Position numbers and translations under genes: made by a program. From NCBI GenBank assembly GCA_015485355.1, contig WFTQ01000080.1:1-36991 (forward strand): 36,991 nt of DNA, in the 5' to 3' direction. Positions 16,897-26,562 of this stretch are shown here, piece after piece; the first letter of the stretch is position 1; each line of letters opens with the position of its first letter. The DNA is from a bacterium. GTDB taxonomy: Bacteria > Calditrichota > Calditrichia > RBG-13-44-9 > J042. Under the pieces are notes generated by a model. It saw only the letters and a program-made list of their open reading frames with translations, was not told the DNA's origin and did no database searches.

Positions 16897-18264
16897 ATGG
16901 CCAACATCAATCGGTATATTTTTCGCGAGTACGATATTCGAGGTGTGGTGGGTAAAGATTTGACCGAGTCGGTGGCCCAATACCTGGGCAAGGGCATTGG
17001 TACCTTTTTAAAACAGCGAGGGGCGAAAAAAATTACCGTGGGCGGCGATATTCGTCTCTCCACGGAAATGCTGCGGGAAAACCTGATCGATGGCCTTACT
17101 TCCACGGGGGTGGATGTGATTAATCTGGGGCAGGTACCCACGCCGGTACAATACTTCTCTCTGCATAAACTGGGGGTCGATGGTGGGGTGCAAATTACCG
17201 GCAGCCATAATCCACCTGAATTCAACGGATTCAAAGTCTCTCTGAAGACCGAACCGGTATACGGTCAGGACATTCAGAAAATTCGCGAAATCATCGAGTC
17301 CGGAAAGTTTGAGGCGGGCACCGGAAAGATCGACAATTACAATATTATCCCCGATTATATCGATGACCTGGTGGGACGCCTTCAGTTACAACGACCGGTA
17401 AAAGTTATTATCGATTGCGGGAACGGTGCCGCTTCGCTGGTGGTTCACGAATTGTTCACCCGTCTGGGCGCCGAGGTGCGCTTTTTGTTTTGCGAACCGG
17501 ATGGCCGATTTCCGAATCATCATCCCGATCCGGTGGTGGTGGAATACATTCAGGACTTAATACAGGAGGTGAAGCACAGCGATGCCGAGCTGGGCATCGG
17601 GTTCGACGGCGACGCCGACCGGATCGGAGTGGTGGATGAAAAGGGGGAGATCATCTGGGGCGATCGTTTATTGATCCTTTTTGCCCGGGACATTTTGCGA
17701 GAACATCCGGGGAGTAAAATCCTGTTCGACGTCAAGTGTTCCCAGGCGTTGCCGGAAGCCATCGAAAAGGCGGGCGGTGAACCGCTTATGTGGAAAACCG
17801 GTCATTCTTTGCTGAAGAAAAAAATGAAAGAGACCCGGGCTTTATTGGGCGGGGAAATGAGCGGTCATATCGTTTTTGCTCATAATTTTTATGGGTTCGA
17901 CGACGCCATCTATGCCGCGGCTCGTTTGTTGGAACTCCTTTCCCGGGACCTTCGTCCCATTCGGGATTATATTGCCGATGTACCGGAATATTTTTCCACC
18001 CCGGAAATACGGGCAGAGACTATCGACGACGCGGAAAAATTTAAAATCGCCCGGAAGGCGGCCGAATACTTCAAAGCCCATTATAACGTGATCGACATTG
18101 ACGGAGTGCGCATTCTCTTCGGCGATGGTTGGGGATTGGTGCGCCCTTCCAACACTCAACCGGTCATCGTATTGCGGTTCGAGGCACGGACCCCGGAACG
18201 GCTGGAAGAAATTAAACATCTGGTCATTTCCAAGCTTAAAGAATTTGGAGCGATTAACATTTAG
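16897..18264 (+). CDS. Phosphomannomutase/phosphoglucomutase
   Basis: Alpha-D-phosphohexomutase interconverting hexose 1- and 6-phosphates for cell-envelope sugar nucleotides. It is 455 residues from the ATG at 16897 (GGGAG 8 nt upstream). The four-domain layout is complete: N-terminal FREYDIRG, phosphoserine loop GSHNPPEFNGFK (Ser103), metal loop DGDADR (237-242), sugar-specificity loop GGEMSGHI, and phosphate-binding RPSNTQPVIVLRFEA near the C terminus. This pattern is of the PMM/PGM (ManB/AlgC) subgroup rather than GlmM, which has a different specificity loop. First gene of an operon with the IMPase-like gene and prs. Confidence 0.93.
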   Translation: MANINRYIFREYDIRGVVGKDLTESVAQYLGKGIGTFLKQRGAKKITVGGDIRLSTEMLRENLIDGLTSTGVDVINLGQVPTPVQYFSLHKLGVDGGVQITGSHNPPEFNGFKVSLKTEPVYGQDIQKIREIIESGKFEAGTGKIDNYNIIPDYIDDLVGRLQLQRPVKVIIDCGNGAASLVVHELFTRLGAEVRFLFCEPDGRFPNHHPDPVVVEYIQDLIQEVKHSDAELGIGFDGDADRIGVVDEKGEIIWGDRLLILFARDILREHPGSKILFDVKCSQALPEAIEKAGGEPLMWKTGHSLLKKKMKETRALLGGEMSGHIVFAHNFYGFDDAIYAAARLLELLSRDLRPIRDYIADVPEYFSTPEIRAETIDDAEKFKIARKAAEYFKAHYNVIDIDGVRILFGDGWGLVRPSNTQPVIVLRFEARTPERLEEIKHLVISKLKEFGAINI

Positions 18265-18267
18265 GCC

Positions 18268-18327
18268 ACCGGACACCGGGTTTTTGGGGGGTGCCATATC
18301 AGGGCGCAGGTCGGACAGGTGTCCGGT
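18268..18327. repeat. 10-bp perfect inverted repeat between PMM and IMPase genes
   Basis: ACCGGACACC (18268-18277) and GGTGTCCGGT (18318-18327) are exact reverse complements with a 40-nt interval. The right arm overlaps a second, compact palindrome CGGACAGGTGTCCG (18312-18325). No T run follows, so a terminator is unlikely; mRNA processing, an attenuator or a DNA-binding site are possible. Confidence 0.5.
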
Positions 18328-18367
18328 ATCCGGAAGCAACCATAGCGGGAAAGGATTTGGCAAGGGC

Positions 18368-19183
18368 ATGACGGACAACGCAGAGCAATTATTGGAGGTG
18401 GCTTGCGAAGCGGCCCGGCGAGCCGGGCATTATTTACTGGAAAATCGGGGGCGGATTCAACCGGACGAAGTGGATGAAAAAGGCCGCAGCGATTTTGTCA
18501 CTCGCGTCGACCGTCGTTCGGAACAATTGATTGTGGACATCATCCGACACCACTTTCCCACCCATGCCATTTTGGCCGAAGAAGGAGGAGTGCACCGCCG
18601 GAAAGGTCGACTGCACTGGGTTATCGATCCCCTGGACGGTACGACCAATTTCATTCAGGACGTACCGTTCTTTTGCTTGTCCATCGCCGTGTTGCAGGAC
18701 GGCGTTCCCCTGGTAGGGGTGGTCTACGATCCGGTGCACCAGGAGATGTTCCATGCGATTAAAGGCGGCGGAGCGTTTTTAAACGATCGACCGATTCGGG
18801 TAAGCCGAATCGAACATCCCCATCGTGCGCTGATTGCCACGGGTTTTCCCTGGCGCTCCAAGCGCTACCTGCCCCAATATCTTCAGGCCTTTGAAGAGAT
18901 TTTTCTCCACACAGCCGGCATGCGTCGGGCCGGCTCCGCGGCACTGGACTTATGTTATACCGCCTGCGGCCGCTATGTGGGGTTCTGGGAACTGGGACTC
19001 AGCCCCTGGGATATCGCCGCCGGAAGTTTGTTGGTTCAGGAAGCCGGAGGCCTTGTGAGCGATTTCCGGGGGAAACCCGATTACCTGCAAACGGGTTATA
19101 TCATTGCCGGAAACAGAGCAATTCATCGGTTCCTGTTGAATATATTAACGTTCCATTTTAAGAGCCATGAACCCAAACCATAG
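18368..19183 (+). CDS. Inositol monophosphatase family protein
   Basis: Mg-dependent, Li-sensitive-type phosphatase of the IMPase/SuhB/FIG superfamily, 271 residues from the ATG at 18368. Metal ligands are in ILAEEGG (Glu 71-72) and in WVIDPLDGTTNF (Asp87, Asp90); the second signature is ELGLSPWDIAAGSLLVQEAGG. Motif 1 DFVTRVDRRSE is also present. Substrate could be myo-inositol 1-phosphate, but many members dephosphorylate other sugar or nucleotide phosphates (for example PAP or fructose 1,6-bisphosphate), and the sequence does not decide. It lies 103 nt after PMM and overlaps or abuts prs. Confidence 0.9.
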   Translation: MTDNAEQLLEVACEAARRAGHYLLENRGRIQPDEVDEKGRSDFVTRVDRRSEQLIVDIIRHHFPTHAILAEEGGVHRRKGRLHWVIDPLDGTTNFIQDVPFFCLSIAVLQDGVPLVGVVYDPVHQEMFHAIKGGGAFLNDRPIRVSRIEHPHRALIATGFPWRSKRYLPQYLQAFEEIFLHTAGMRRAGSAALDLCYTACGRYVGFWELGLSPWDIAAGSLLVQEAGGLVSDFRGKPDYLQTGYIIAGNRAIHRFLLNILTFHFKSHEPKP

Positions 19184-19199
19184 CCAGGAATCCAAAACG

Positions 19200-20228
19200 A
19201 TGAACGGTTCAAGAGGTCAATTATCTCTCATTGCCTGCGATTCGGGCCGTCAATTTGCAGAGCGCATCGTACGCGAACTCAATCGAATCGCCAAGGAAGA
19301 GAACGAGGACGGTTTCATTCGCCTGAAGTACACGACAGAGGTAACCTTTCCCAACGGAGAAATTAAAGTGGTAATCAACGAAAACATTCGCGGGGACGAC
19401 CTCTACATCGTTCAGTGTATCGACGACCCCCTGTCGCCCAAAACGGTGAACGATAATTTAATGGCGGTGCTGACTGCCATTCATGCAGGATATCAATCCG
19501 ATGCCGACCACATTACCGCGGTGTTACCCCAATTTCCCTATTCCCGGCAGGAGCGACGGAAAACCCGGGAGGCCATCAGCGCGAAACTGGTGGCCGGCAT
19601 GCTGGAGCTGGCCGGAGCCCAGCGGGTTATTACCCTGGATATTCATTCCGAGGCCATTCAGGGCTTTTTCAATGTAGCCAAGCTGGAAGACCTGCACGCC
19701 TCGGGGGTCATCATCGACTATTTACAAAATTTTAAACGGATCGATCCTACCCGCCTGGTCGTCACCGGCCCCGATGTGGGGAGCGCCGAACGGGCCCGGC
19801 ACTACTCCAAGGTCATGGGCGCCCATCTGGCCATTGTGGATAAAGCCCGGGACTATTCCGCCATCAGCAAGGTGGAAAGCATGCGTCTGGTCGGTAAGGT
19901 GAAGGGCATGGAGGTGCTGATCGTGGACGATATGATTGCCACTGGCGGTACTTTGATCAATGCGCTGCATCTGTTACGGGAAAAAGGCGCCGAAAAGATT
20001 TATGTGGCCACCAGCCTGCCATTCTTCAATGGGGATTGCGCCGAACGCCTGGACAAAGCGTACAACGAGGGATTACTGGATTTAATCATCGGAACCGATG
20101 CCGTCTTCCATGGAAAAGAGTTCGTCGAAAATACGCCCTGGTACGAAGAGGTGAGTATCGCCCCCCTGTTTGCCCATGTGATCTACAATATCAACAAAAA
20201 ACGTTCCGTCAGCGATTTGTTAAAATAA
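19200..20228 (+). CDS. prs: Ribose-phosphate pyrophosphokinase (PRPP synthetase)
   Basis: Makes PRPP from ribose 5-phosphate and ATP for nucleotide, His and Trp synthesis. It is 342 residues from the ATG at 19200, which has AGGA 9 nt upstream; an ATG at 19167 overlapping the previous gene has no Shine-Dalgarno. It shows the PRPP loop VLIVDDMIATGGTL, VVTGPDVGSAERAR, LDIHSEAIQGFF, and the ATP loop with PYSRQERR. Compared with the common bacterial enzyme it has an extended strand-loop CIDDPLSPKTVNDNLM and RKTREAISAKLVAG in place of the usual RPRVPITAKLVA. This marks it as a divergent subgroup, but the catalytic residues are kept. Confidence 0.93.
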   Translation: MNGSRGQLSLIACDSGRQFAERIVRELNRIAKEENEDGFIRLKYTTEVTFPNGEIKVVINENIRGDDLYIVQCIDDPLSPKTVNDNLMAVLTAIHAGYQSDADHITAVLPQFPYSRQERRKTREAISAKLVAGMLELAGAQRVITLDIHSEAIQGFFNVAKLEDLHASGVIIDYLQNFKRIDPTRLVVTGPDVGSAERARHYSKVMGAHLAIVDKARDYSAISKVESMRLVGKVKGMEVLIVDDMIATGGTLINALHLLREKGAEKIYVATSLPFFNGDCAERLDKAYNEGLLDLIIGTDAVFHGKEFVENTPWYEEVSIAPLFAHVIYNINKKRSVSDLLK

Positions 20229-20309
20229 TGCCGTATCGCCTTGGCACCATTCCCAACGGCGGCGAAAAGGGAGAAAGGAAAAGGCATTCCCCGAACGGAA
20301 GAGCCACCC

Positions 20310-20352
20310 GGAATCCACATGGGGATGTGGGGGAAATCCCTCTCAGGATTCC
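20310..20352. repeat. Nested hairpin between convergent prs and cNMP-binding gene
   Basis: Outer arms GGAATCC (20310-20316) and GGATTCC (20346-20352) enclose a perfect stem CCACAT-gggg-ATGTGG (20315-20330). The right outer arm lies in the last codons of the minus-strand gene. Its position between two converging genes suggests transcript-end protection for both; no T run is seen. Confidence 0.35.
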
Positions 20353-20852
20353 AACGCCAGAGTGAGGGCGGTGGTTAATTTTAAGATGTCCCGGTTGGCT
20401 TTACGCAGTCGTTCCGCCAGTACGGTCGCCAGGTTGCAATAAAATTGCGCCCCAAAGTCCGCGTGTTCCCGAACCATCGATTCAATCGCATCGGCAGGGA
20501 TTTCCAGGAGGGTACAATCGCTCTGCGCCGTTACCGTGGCGGAACGCACATCTTCCCGATCGCACATCGCCATTTCGCCGAAAAAAGCATGGTCACTATC
20601 CTTCAGGCGGATTAACGCCTTGTCCACCTGACTGACCTCGTGCTCATCCCCCAGAAGGGTCATTTTCTTGGTTACGGTTACCTCTCCCCGAAGAAGGATA
20701 AACAGGGATTTCCCCCTCTCCCCTTCCCGGATGATCACTTCCCCATCGGCAAACCGGCGCAAATGGGCGCTTTCGGCGATGGTTTCCAAAAAGGCGGAAT
20801 GTATTCCTTTAAACAAGGCCACCTGTTTCAGTATGGGTACATGATCCTTCAT
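20343..20852 (-). CDS. Free-standing cyclic-nucleotide-binding domain protein
   Basis: A 169-residue protein consisting almost only of a CAP-type cNMP-binding domain. The beta roll runs from LFKGIHSAFLETIAESAHLRRFADGEVIIREGERGKSLFILLRGEVTV, and the phosphate-binding cassette is FFGEMAMCDREDVRSATVTA. It retains the Gly-Glu (G92, E93) and the Arg (R103) that hold the ribose and cyclic phosphate, so ligand binding is likely. After a C-terminal helix there is no helix-turn-helix, so it is not a Crp-type regulator. Its ATG overlaps the stop of the potassium-channel gene in ATGA, and AGGTGAACC precedes it. Coupled translation suggests it is the ligand-sensing partner of that channel. Confidence 0.88.
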   Translation of the reverse strand: MKDHVPILKQVALFKGIHSAFLETIAESAHLRRFADGEVIIREGERGKSLFILLRGEVTVTKKMTLLGDEHEVSQVDKALIRLKDSDHAFFGEMAMCDREDVRSATVTAQSDCTLLEIPADAIESMVREHADFGAQFYCNLATVLAERLRKANRDILKLTTALTLALES

Positions 20853-21982
20853 GGTTCACCTCGCTGAATAACCACCAGATACTGACCTTCGTGCAGTAGA
20901 GTTTCGTCGGGGGGATTCAGGCGAACATCAACCTGTTGGCCTTTTTTCAGCGATCGACCCGCTTGACGGAATTTGGTTTCGATAAATTCATCCAGGTAAG
21001 AGTAGTCTTCGGACAGAATGGTTTTCAGGGAAAACGGTTCTTTTTCCATCACCAGTCCAATGGGCAGTTGTCCCCGGCGCCGGAAATACATCAGGGCATC
21101 GCCAAAGCTTTTGCCTACTAACTCCCTGGGCACCGGAATGCGATGCACACTATTCGCGGAACCGGGATTCAACAATTCCCGGACAAACTGGGGAACGCCG
21201 GGCTCGGTCACCATGCGGCCCAGCATTATCCCGGAATAGGCATCGCTGATGATATAATCGTCCACCTGAGCCTTTTTGATATAGGCTTCGCTATCGCGGT
21301 CCAGAATGTGCACCAGCAGCCTGGCACGGGGATTCATGGCCCGGATGGTAAAAGCCGCCAGGATGGTCTTTTCATCGCTGCGGGGAGCCATGCCGCTGGA
21401 AGCATCCGGAATAATGACCACGGCCCTGGCGCGAGCCACATTGGCCCGTTCCAGAATCATTTCATTGACAAAATCGCCTCGAACATATTTCAAGCCCCGA
21501 TCTCGATACAGCGTCAAGATGTTGTGAATTTGCTCCTCGGGCAGCTGATTGACCAACACGACGGTCATCTGCGGGCTGGACCGAAATAGTTCGTCCAGAA
21601 ACTGCTCCGCTATGGGATTCCAGCCGCACAACACCAGATGATCCTGGTCGTTTATCGGGCGCAAACCTTTCTCCTCCTTCAATTTTTGGGTTACAAACAC
21701 CGACGCTACCGTTGCGGTAAACACGGACACCAGCACCACCCCCAGCAGGATGACGACAAAACCCACCAACCGACCGACAAAAGTATTGGGTACGATGTCT
21801 CCATACCCCACAGTAGTCATGGTAATGATGACCCACCAAAGGGCATCCATAAACGAAGAAATGTGGGAAGCCTCCACCAGGTAGAACACAACGGCTCCAC
21901 CGAAAACGAGCACCAGGATGGGTATCAACAAAAGGACCAGGTGTCGGTAGCGGGCGACCTGTATGGCAAATTGACGGAACAT
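20849..21982 (-). CDS. Two-helix potassium channel with C-terminal RCK domain
   Basis: A 377-residue inner-membrane channel subunit, presumably tetrameric. It has M1 (about residues 15-36), the pore helix with filter TVGYGD (57-62) and M2 (about 70-95), followed by a cytoplasmic RCK/TrkA_N domain beginning LVLCGWNPIAEQFLDEL and a TrkA_C-like end. This is the MthK/Kch architecture. The usual GxGxxG of the nucleotide site reads CGWNPIA, so NAD binding is doubtful, a feature shared with several ligand-gated RCK channels. It is followed with a 4-nt overlap by a cNMP-binding protein and preceded 26 nt upstream by the nitrilase, so all three probably form one transcript. Confidence 0.9.
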   Translation of the reverse strand: MFRQFAIQVARYRHLVLLLIPILVLVFGGAVVFYLVEASHISSFMDALWWVIITMTTVGYGDIVPNTFVGRLVGFVVILLGVVLVSVFTATVASVFVTQKLKEEKGLRPINDQDHLVLCGWNPIAEQFLDELFRSSPQMTVVLVNQLPEEQIHNILTLYRDRGLKYVRGDFVNEMILERANVARARAVVIIPDASSGMAPRSDEKTILAAFTIRAMNPRARLLVHILDRDSEAYIKKAQVDDYIISDAYSGIMLGRMVTEPGVPQFVRELLNPGSANSVHRIPVPRELVGKSFGDALMYFRRRGQLPIGLVMEKEPFSLKTILSEDYSYLDEFIETKFRQAGRSLKKGQQVDVRLNPPDETLLHEGQYLVVIQRGEP

Positions 21983-22008
21983 GACATGGAACGATTGAAT
22001 TTTTCCGG

Positions 22009-22971
<963 letters not shown>

Positions 22972-23239
22972 CGTTGCACTTCCCCTTCCAATAATTGTTT
23001 AAAAATAAAAGGATTATTTTCAAATGCAACCCTTTCACAGGAAACTTGATTCGGCACGGCGAACGGATTCAGTAAAACAGGGCCACAATCCCTGTAGACG
23101 GGTAAAAGGCCGGGCCGTTTTCCGCCCGCCCTCCTCCGGAACAGAAAACCCTTTCTCTTTTCAGGGAGAATTACCATCTTTTTTCCTTGTGTTTCTTTTC
23201 CGATCAACCGAATATGAAGCACAAAAACGAGGATAGTGC
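22972..23239. other. Divergent intergenic region nitrilase / GH123-like gene
   Basis: Contains the probable promoters of both genes. On the minus strand TTGCAT, 16 nt, TATTTT stand about 35 nt before the nitrilase start; nothing clear is seen on the plus strand. No gene. Confidence 0.3.
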
Positions 23240-24988
23240 ATGCATCGGCTCTGGTTCTTTCTGCTTGCCGGTTTCCAAGGATTACTGGCAACCTCTTCGA
23301 CCGTGGCTTTATTTTACCCGGACATCAAGATCGATCCCTTAACCGGTAAAGCAGTCGGGGTGCCCCAATCCTCTTACGAAGCGCTAGACCGCTGGAATTT
23401 GCTAAAACAATCCTCCCGGCTTTCGTTCGTGCTTCTGGAAGATGAGACGCTTCGGCTGCAATTGGCCGTTCGTCGAGATTCATACCGCCATATCAACATT
23501 CAATCGAATTCCTCCCTATCGCTTCGCTTATACCAGCTGGGGATGGTGCGATTAACCCGTCCCTCCCCCCGGTATTTCCCCGATATTCTCATTCCCTTGC
23601 CACTCGATTCCCGGAGCGGGAAGGTTTTCCCTTTCCACCACCCCGACTGGTTACCGGAGGATCGCTTATTGGATATTTTTTGGATGGAAGTGAGCAACAC
23701 CCCAAGCACAGGTCCTTCGCAGATTCAGATCATTGTCCATCTTGTCGACGGCAGCCGGCAGAGCGTGACTTTGACGCTATCCTCCCTGAAGGCTTCTTTA
23801 CCCGATCCCCCTTTGCTTATAGATTTCAATGAATACGGGGACAAGTATTTGAACGCTTTGCTGCCGAACCGCTCCTCCCGTGAGGCCGTTCTGGAAACCG
23901 ATCTTCAGGTATTTCGTTTTTTCCGCCGGCACGGTGGGGTACTGAATCCCCTTCCCTACAAAAGCCAGCGGGGAACGGCGCGCGCGGGAATGACCCCGGT
24001 TTTATTAAATGATGATCTGCTTCAACCGCGTCTGGATTGGGAATTCTACGACCAGCGCTTTGGACGGTATTTTGATGGGAGTGCCTTCCCCGACGGCCGA
24101 CCATTGCATCATTTTTATCTTCCCTTCAATCCCAACTGGCCAGCGCCTTTCGAATGGTATTTCGAAGATCGGGAAAGATACGAAAAAATCTGGGCCGCCT
24201 TTGCCCGGGCCTTCCAGACCCATTTTCAGGAAAAAGGGTGGACCAACACCATTTTCCAAATCTATTGCAACCAGAAACCCAATCCCAACAATCGCATTCC
24301 CTGGAATCTGGACGAGCCCAAAGGGGTGGATGATTATCGGGCCTTGCGATATTTCGCCGAGCTGACCCATCGAGTGTTCCAGCATGCATCCGCCGTAAAG
24401 TTCAAATTTCGTATAGACATTGCGCATTTTTTCTGCAATAAGCACCGAGGGAATCCCCAAAAAGATTTCCGGGTCAATCATGGCTTTCATATTCTGGAAC
24501 CGGTGGACATCTGGGTGATTTCGATTCATTCATTATCCGGAATTACGGCCCGCACAAAAGCAGGGGAGTTGCGGGAACGGGGTCGGGAAGTGTGGGTATA
24601 CGGCAACACCCCTCCCGTGGAGGAAGAGGCCTCTGCGGCGTACTGGCGCATTTATCAGACCTATATCAACGGCTGGAACGGTTTTCTGGTATGGAAAACC
24701 TTCACCTATGGGCAGGAGGTGGAAAAGAGCAAGGACTATATCAGTTACATTCTTCCGGTGCAGGGCACCCCTCGGTTACTCCCCTCTTTGCGACTGAAAT
24801 TTTTAAAGCAGGCGCAGGAAGACCTTCAGGTGCTGGAATGGCTGATTGGGGTGCAGCGAATGGAACGAGATGCCGTTCGGAATTATTTAAAAGCCTTGAA
24901 AGCGGCGGATTATCCCGCCTGGTGGGAGTTTCGCCGGCACCTGGCGCAATTCAAGACCAGGGCCTTGACGGATCCAGACCTCCGGTAA
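23240..24988 (+). CDS. Secreted glycoside hydrolase-like protein (GH123/DUF4091 type)
   Basis: A 582-residue protein with an N-terminal signal peptide (about residues 1-23). An N-terminal beta-rich part (to about 185) is followed by a TIM-barrel-like half. NLDEPKGVDDY at 356-366 holds an Asp-Glu pair (D358-E359) as in GH123 N-acetyl-beta-galactosaminidases, which use substrate-assisted catalysis. The later DIWVIS...GREVWVYGNTPP...YINGWNGFLVWKTFTYG matches the DUF4091 end. The polysaccharide target is unknown, and there is no carbohydrate transporter or regulator next to it. The ATG at 23240 has GAGGA 6 nt upstream. Assignment is by motif and layout, so the family name is moderate in certainty. 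Confidence 0.7.
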   Translation: MHRLWFFLLAGFQGLLATSSTVALFYPDIKIDPLTGKAVGVPQSSYEALDRWNLLKQSSRLSFVLLEDETLRLQLAVRRDSYRHINIQSNSSLSLRLYQLGMVRLTRPSPRYFPDILIPLPLDSRSGKVFPFHHPDWLPEDRLLDIFWMEVSNTPSTGPSQIQIIVHLVDGSRQSVTLTLSSLKASLPDPPLLIDFNEYGDKYLNALLPNRSSREAVLETDLQVFRFFRRHGGVLNPLPYKSQRGTARAGMTPVLLNDDLLQPRLDWEFYDQRFGRYFDGSAFPDGRPLHHFYLPFNPNWPAPFEWYFEDRERYEKIWAAFARAFQTHFQEKGWTNTIFQIYCNQKPNPNNRIPWNLDEPKGVDDYRALRYFAELTHRVFQHASAVKFKFRIDIAHFFCNKHRGNPQKDFRVNHGFHILEPVDIWVISIHSLSGITARTKAGELRERGREVWVYGNTPPVEEEASAAYWRIYQTYINGWNGFLVWKTFTYGQEVEKSKDYISYILPVQGTPRLLPSLRLKFLKQAQEDLQVLEWLIGVQRMERDAVRNYLKALKAADYPAWWEFRRHLAQFKTRALTDPDLR

Positions 24989-25023
24989 CGGATTTGTGTT
25001 GAAAAGCCGCGGACACGGGATTT

Positions 25024-26562
25024 CTATCGCATCTTCTCGTCGGCCTTTTGAATATCCAGTCGGGTGGCCTCCAGTCCGGGCAGATGCGGATGAATCACCA
25101 CATCGATCCGACGATTCTTGGCCCGTCCCTCGGGCGTCTCGTTATTGGCGATGGGACGGCTTTCGCCATACCCCACAGCCTTTACGCGGGATTCATCCAG
25201 ATCCATATTGGCCAGTAGATAGGCCTTCACGGCTTCGGCCCGCTTCTGCGAGAGGCGTAAATTCAACCGGTCGCTTCCGTGGGAGTCGGTGTGCCCTTCA
25301 ATGGTCACCGAGCAACCCGGAAACACGGAGATCGCCTGCTGCACCTTCTTTAATAAGGCAAAGTATTGCGGTTGGATCACGGCCTGACCCACGGGGAAAT
25401 TCAGGCCCACCAGTCGAATAATCACATTATTCCCCTCACGAAGTACCTGGGCTTCCGGACGGGAAAAGAGTTTTTCCACCTGCAGGAATTGCTGACGGAT
25501 TTTCGCCTGCGCCTCGATGCGTTGGGCCAGTACACTCTTTTCCTGGGCAATGTCACCCAGCTGCTCTTCCAGCTCCTTAAGGCGAGCCTCCAGATTGGCG
25601 ATTTCGCTGCGCTGCTCTTCCAGGTCTTGTTTTAACCGCACCAGGCTGTCCTGCAGCCCGGTCACACCGGCCAGAATCTGATCCCCCACAATGCCGATCC
25701 CTCGATCAAACTCGGCAAAGACGTCCAGCGCCGCGGCGATACGACGCAGGGGCTCTTCGGAAACCAGAATCAGGTCTTCCAATTCGGTGCGGGTCTTTTT
25801 AATTTGTTTGATGGTATGGGCCAGGTACAATGCATGGCGCGCTTCGTACTGGGCCTGCTGCGCCAGGCTTCGAGGTCGGTCTGTATCATAGCGGTTCTCC
25901 ATCAGCTCTTTTTCCGCCTCCAGCGCCAGCTCTTGAGCCCGTTTGAAGGTCTTGGGGGCATACTTTTCCACATCCTCGGCTTCGGCCTGTTTCAATAACT
26001 CCCAGGTATCGGCCAGATAGTTCATCTTAATGGCTTCCAGTTCCGCTTCCCGATACAAGGTTTCCGCCTGGGCGGATTTTTTGCGGGCATCCTTGACATC
26101 CCCCTTTTCCAATTCTTCGCCGGCCGACTGCAAGGCCTTCTCGGCCCGTTGCCATAACTCCAGTGCAAACGTGGGCGCATCCGCCTTCTGGGCATCCTCC
26201 CGGGCATTTAAAGTGGTTACCAAGGTTACCCGGGCCAGCTCGATGTTTTCCAGAGCTTTTTCAAAATAGGATATGGCCCGTTCAACTCTCCTCCGTATAT
26301 CCTCCAGATTTTTTCCTTTTTCAAAATCACGATCGGCGCGGTTGTAATGCTCCATCCCCTTCCTGTAATTGGTAGGAGAAAGCAACTGCGCCAAACGCGC
26401 CTCCACCTCCGCCCGAAGCCTATCCACCTCCCCAAACAACGACTCCCGTATCGATTGCATGGCTTCGGAGGTCCTGCCCGTGTGCTCCCCCGACCTCCCC
26501 ATCTGTACCATCCCCATACTCAACAGGGTGATAAGCAACAAACATCCGGTTATACGAGTCAT
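25024..26562 (-). CDS. OmpA-family protein with long coiled coil
   Basis: A 512-residue envelope protein. It has a signal peptide (about residues 1-24), a long Lys/Glu/Ala-rich helical region with repeated tetratricopeptide-like helices (about 40-260), a canonical coiled coil (LVRLKQDLEEQRSEIANLEARLKELEEQLGD), and a C-terminal OmpA/MotB peptidoglycan-binding domain. This domain includes GQAVIQPQYFALLKKV, TIEGHTDSHGSDRLNLRLSQKRAEAVKAYL, the AVGYGESRPIANN signature and GRAKNRRIDVVI. The ATG at 26562 follows GGAGGGGAAG; extension upstream is not protein-like. It probably links the outer envelope to peptidoglycan. Convergent to the GH123-like gene, 35 nt apart. Confidence 0.88.
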   Translation of the reverse strand: MTRITGCLLLITLLSMGMVQMGRSGEHTGRTSEAMQSIRESLFGEVDRLRAEVEARLAQLLSPTNYRKGMEHYNRADRDFEKGKNLEDIRRRVERAISYFEKALENIELARVTLVTTLNAREDAQKADAPTFALELWQRAEKALQSAGEELEKGDVKDARKKSAQAETLYREAELEAIKMNYLADTWELLKQAEAEDVEKYAPKTFKRAQELALEAEKELMENRYDTDRPRSLAQQAQYEARHALYLAHTIKQIKKTRTELEDLILVSEEPLRRIAAALDVFAEFDRGIGIVGDQILAGVTGLQDSLVRLKQDLEEQRSEIANLEARLKELEEQLGDIAQEKSVLAQRIEAQAKIRQQFLQVEKLFSRPEAQVLREGNNVIIRLVGLNFPVGQAVIQPQYFALLKKVQQAISVFPGCSVTIEGHTDSHGSDRLNLRLSQKRAEAVKAYLLANMDLDESRVKAVGYGESRPIANNETPEGRAKNRRIDVVIHPHLPGLEATRLDIQKADEKMR

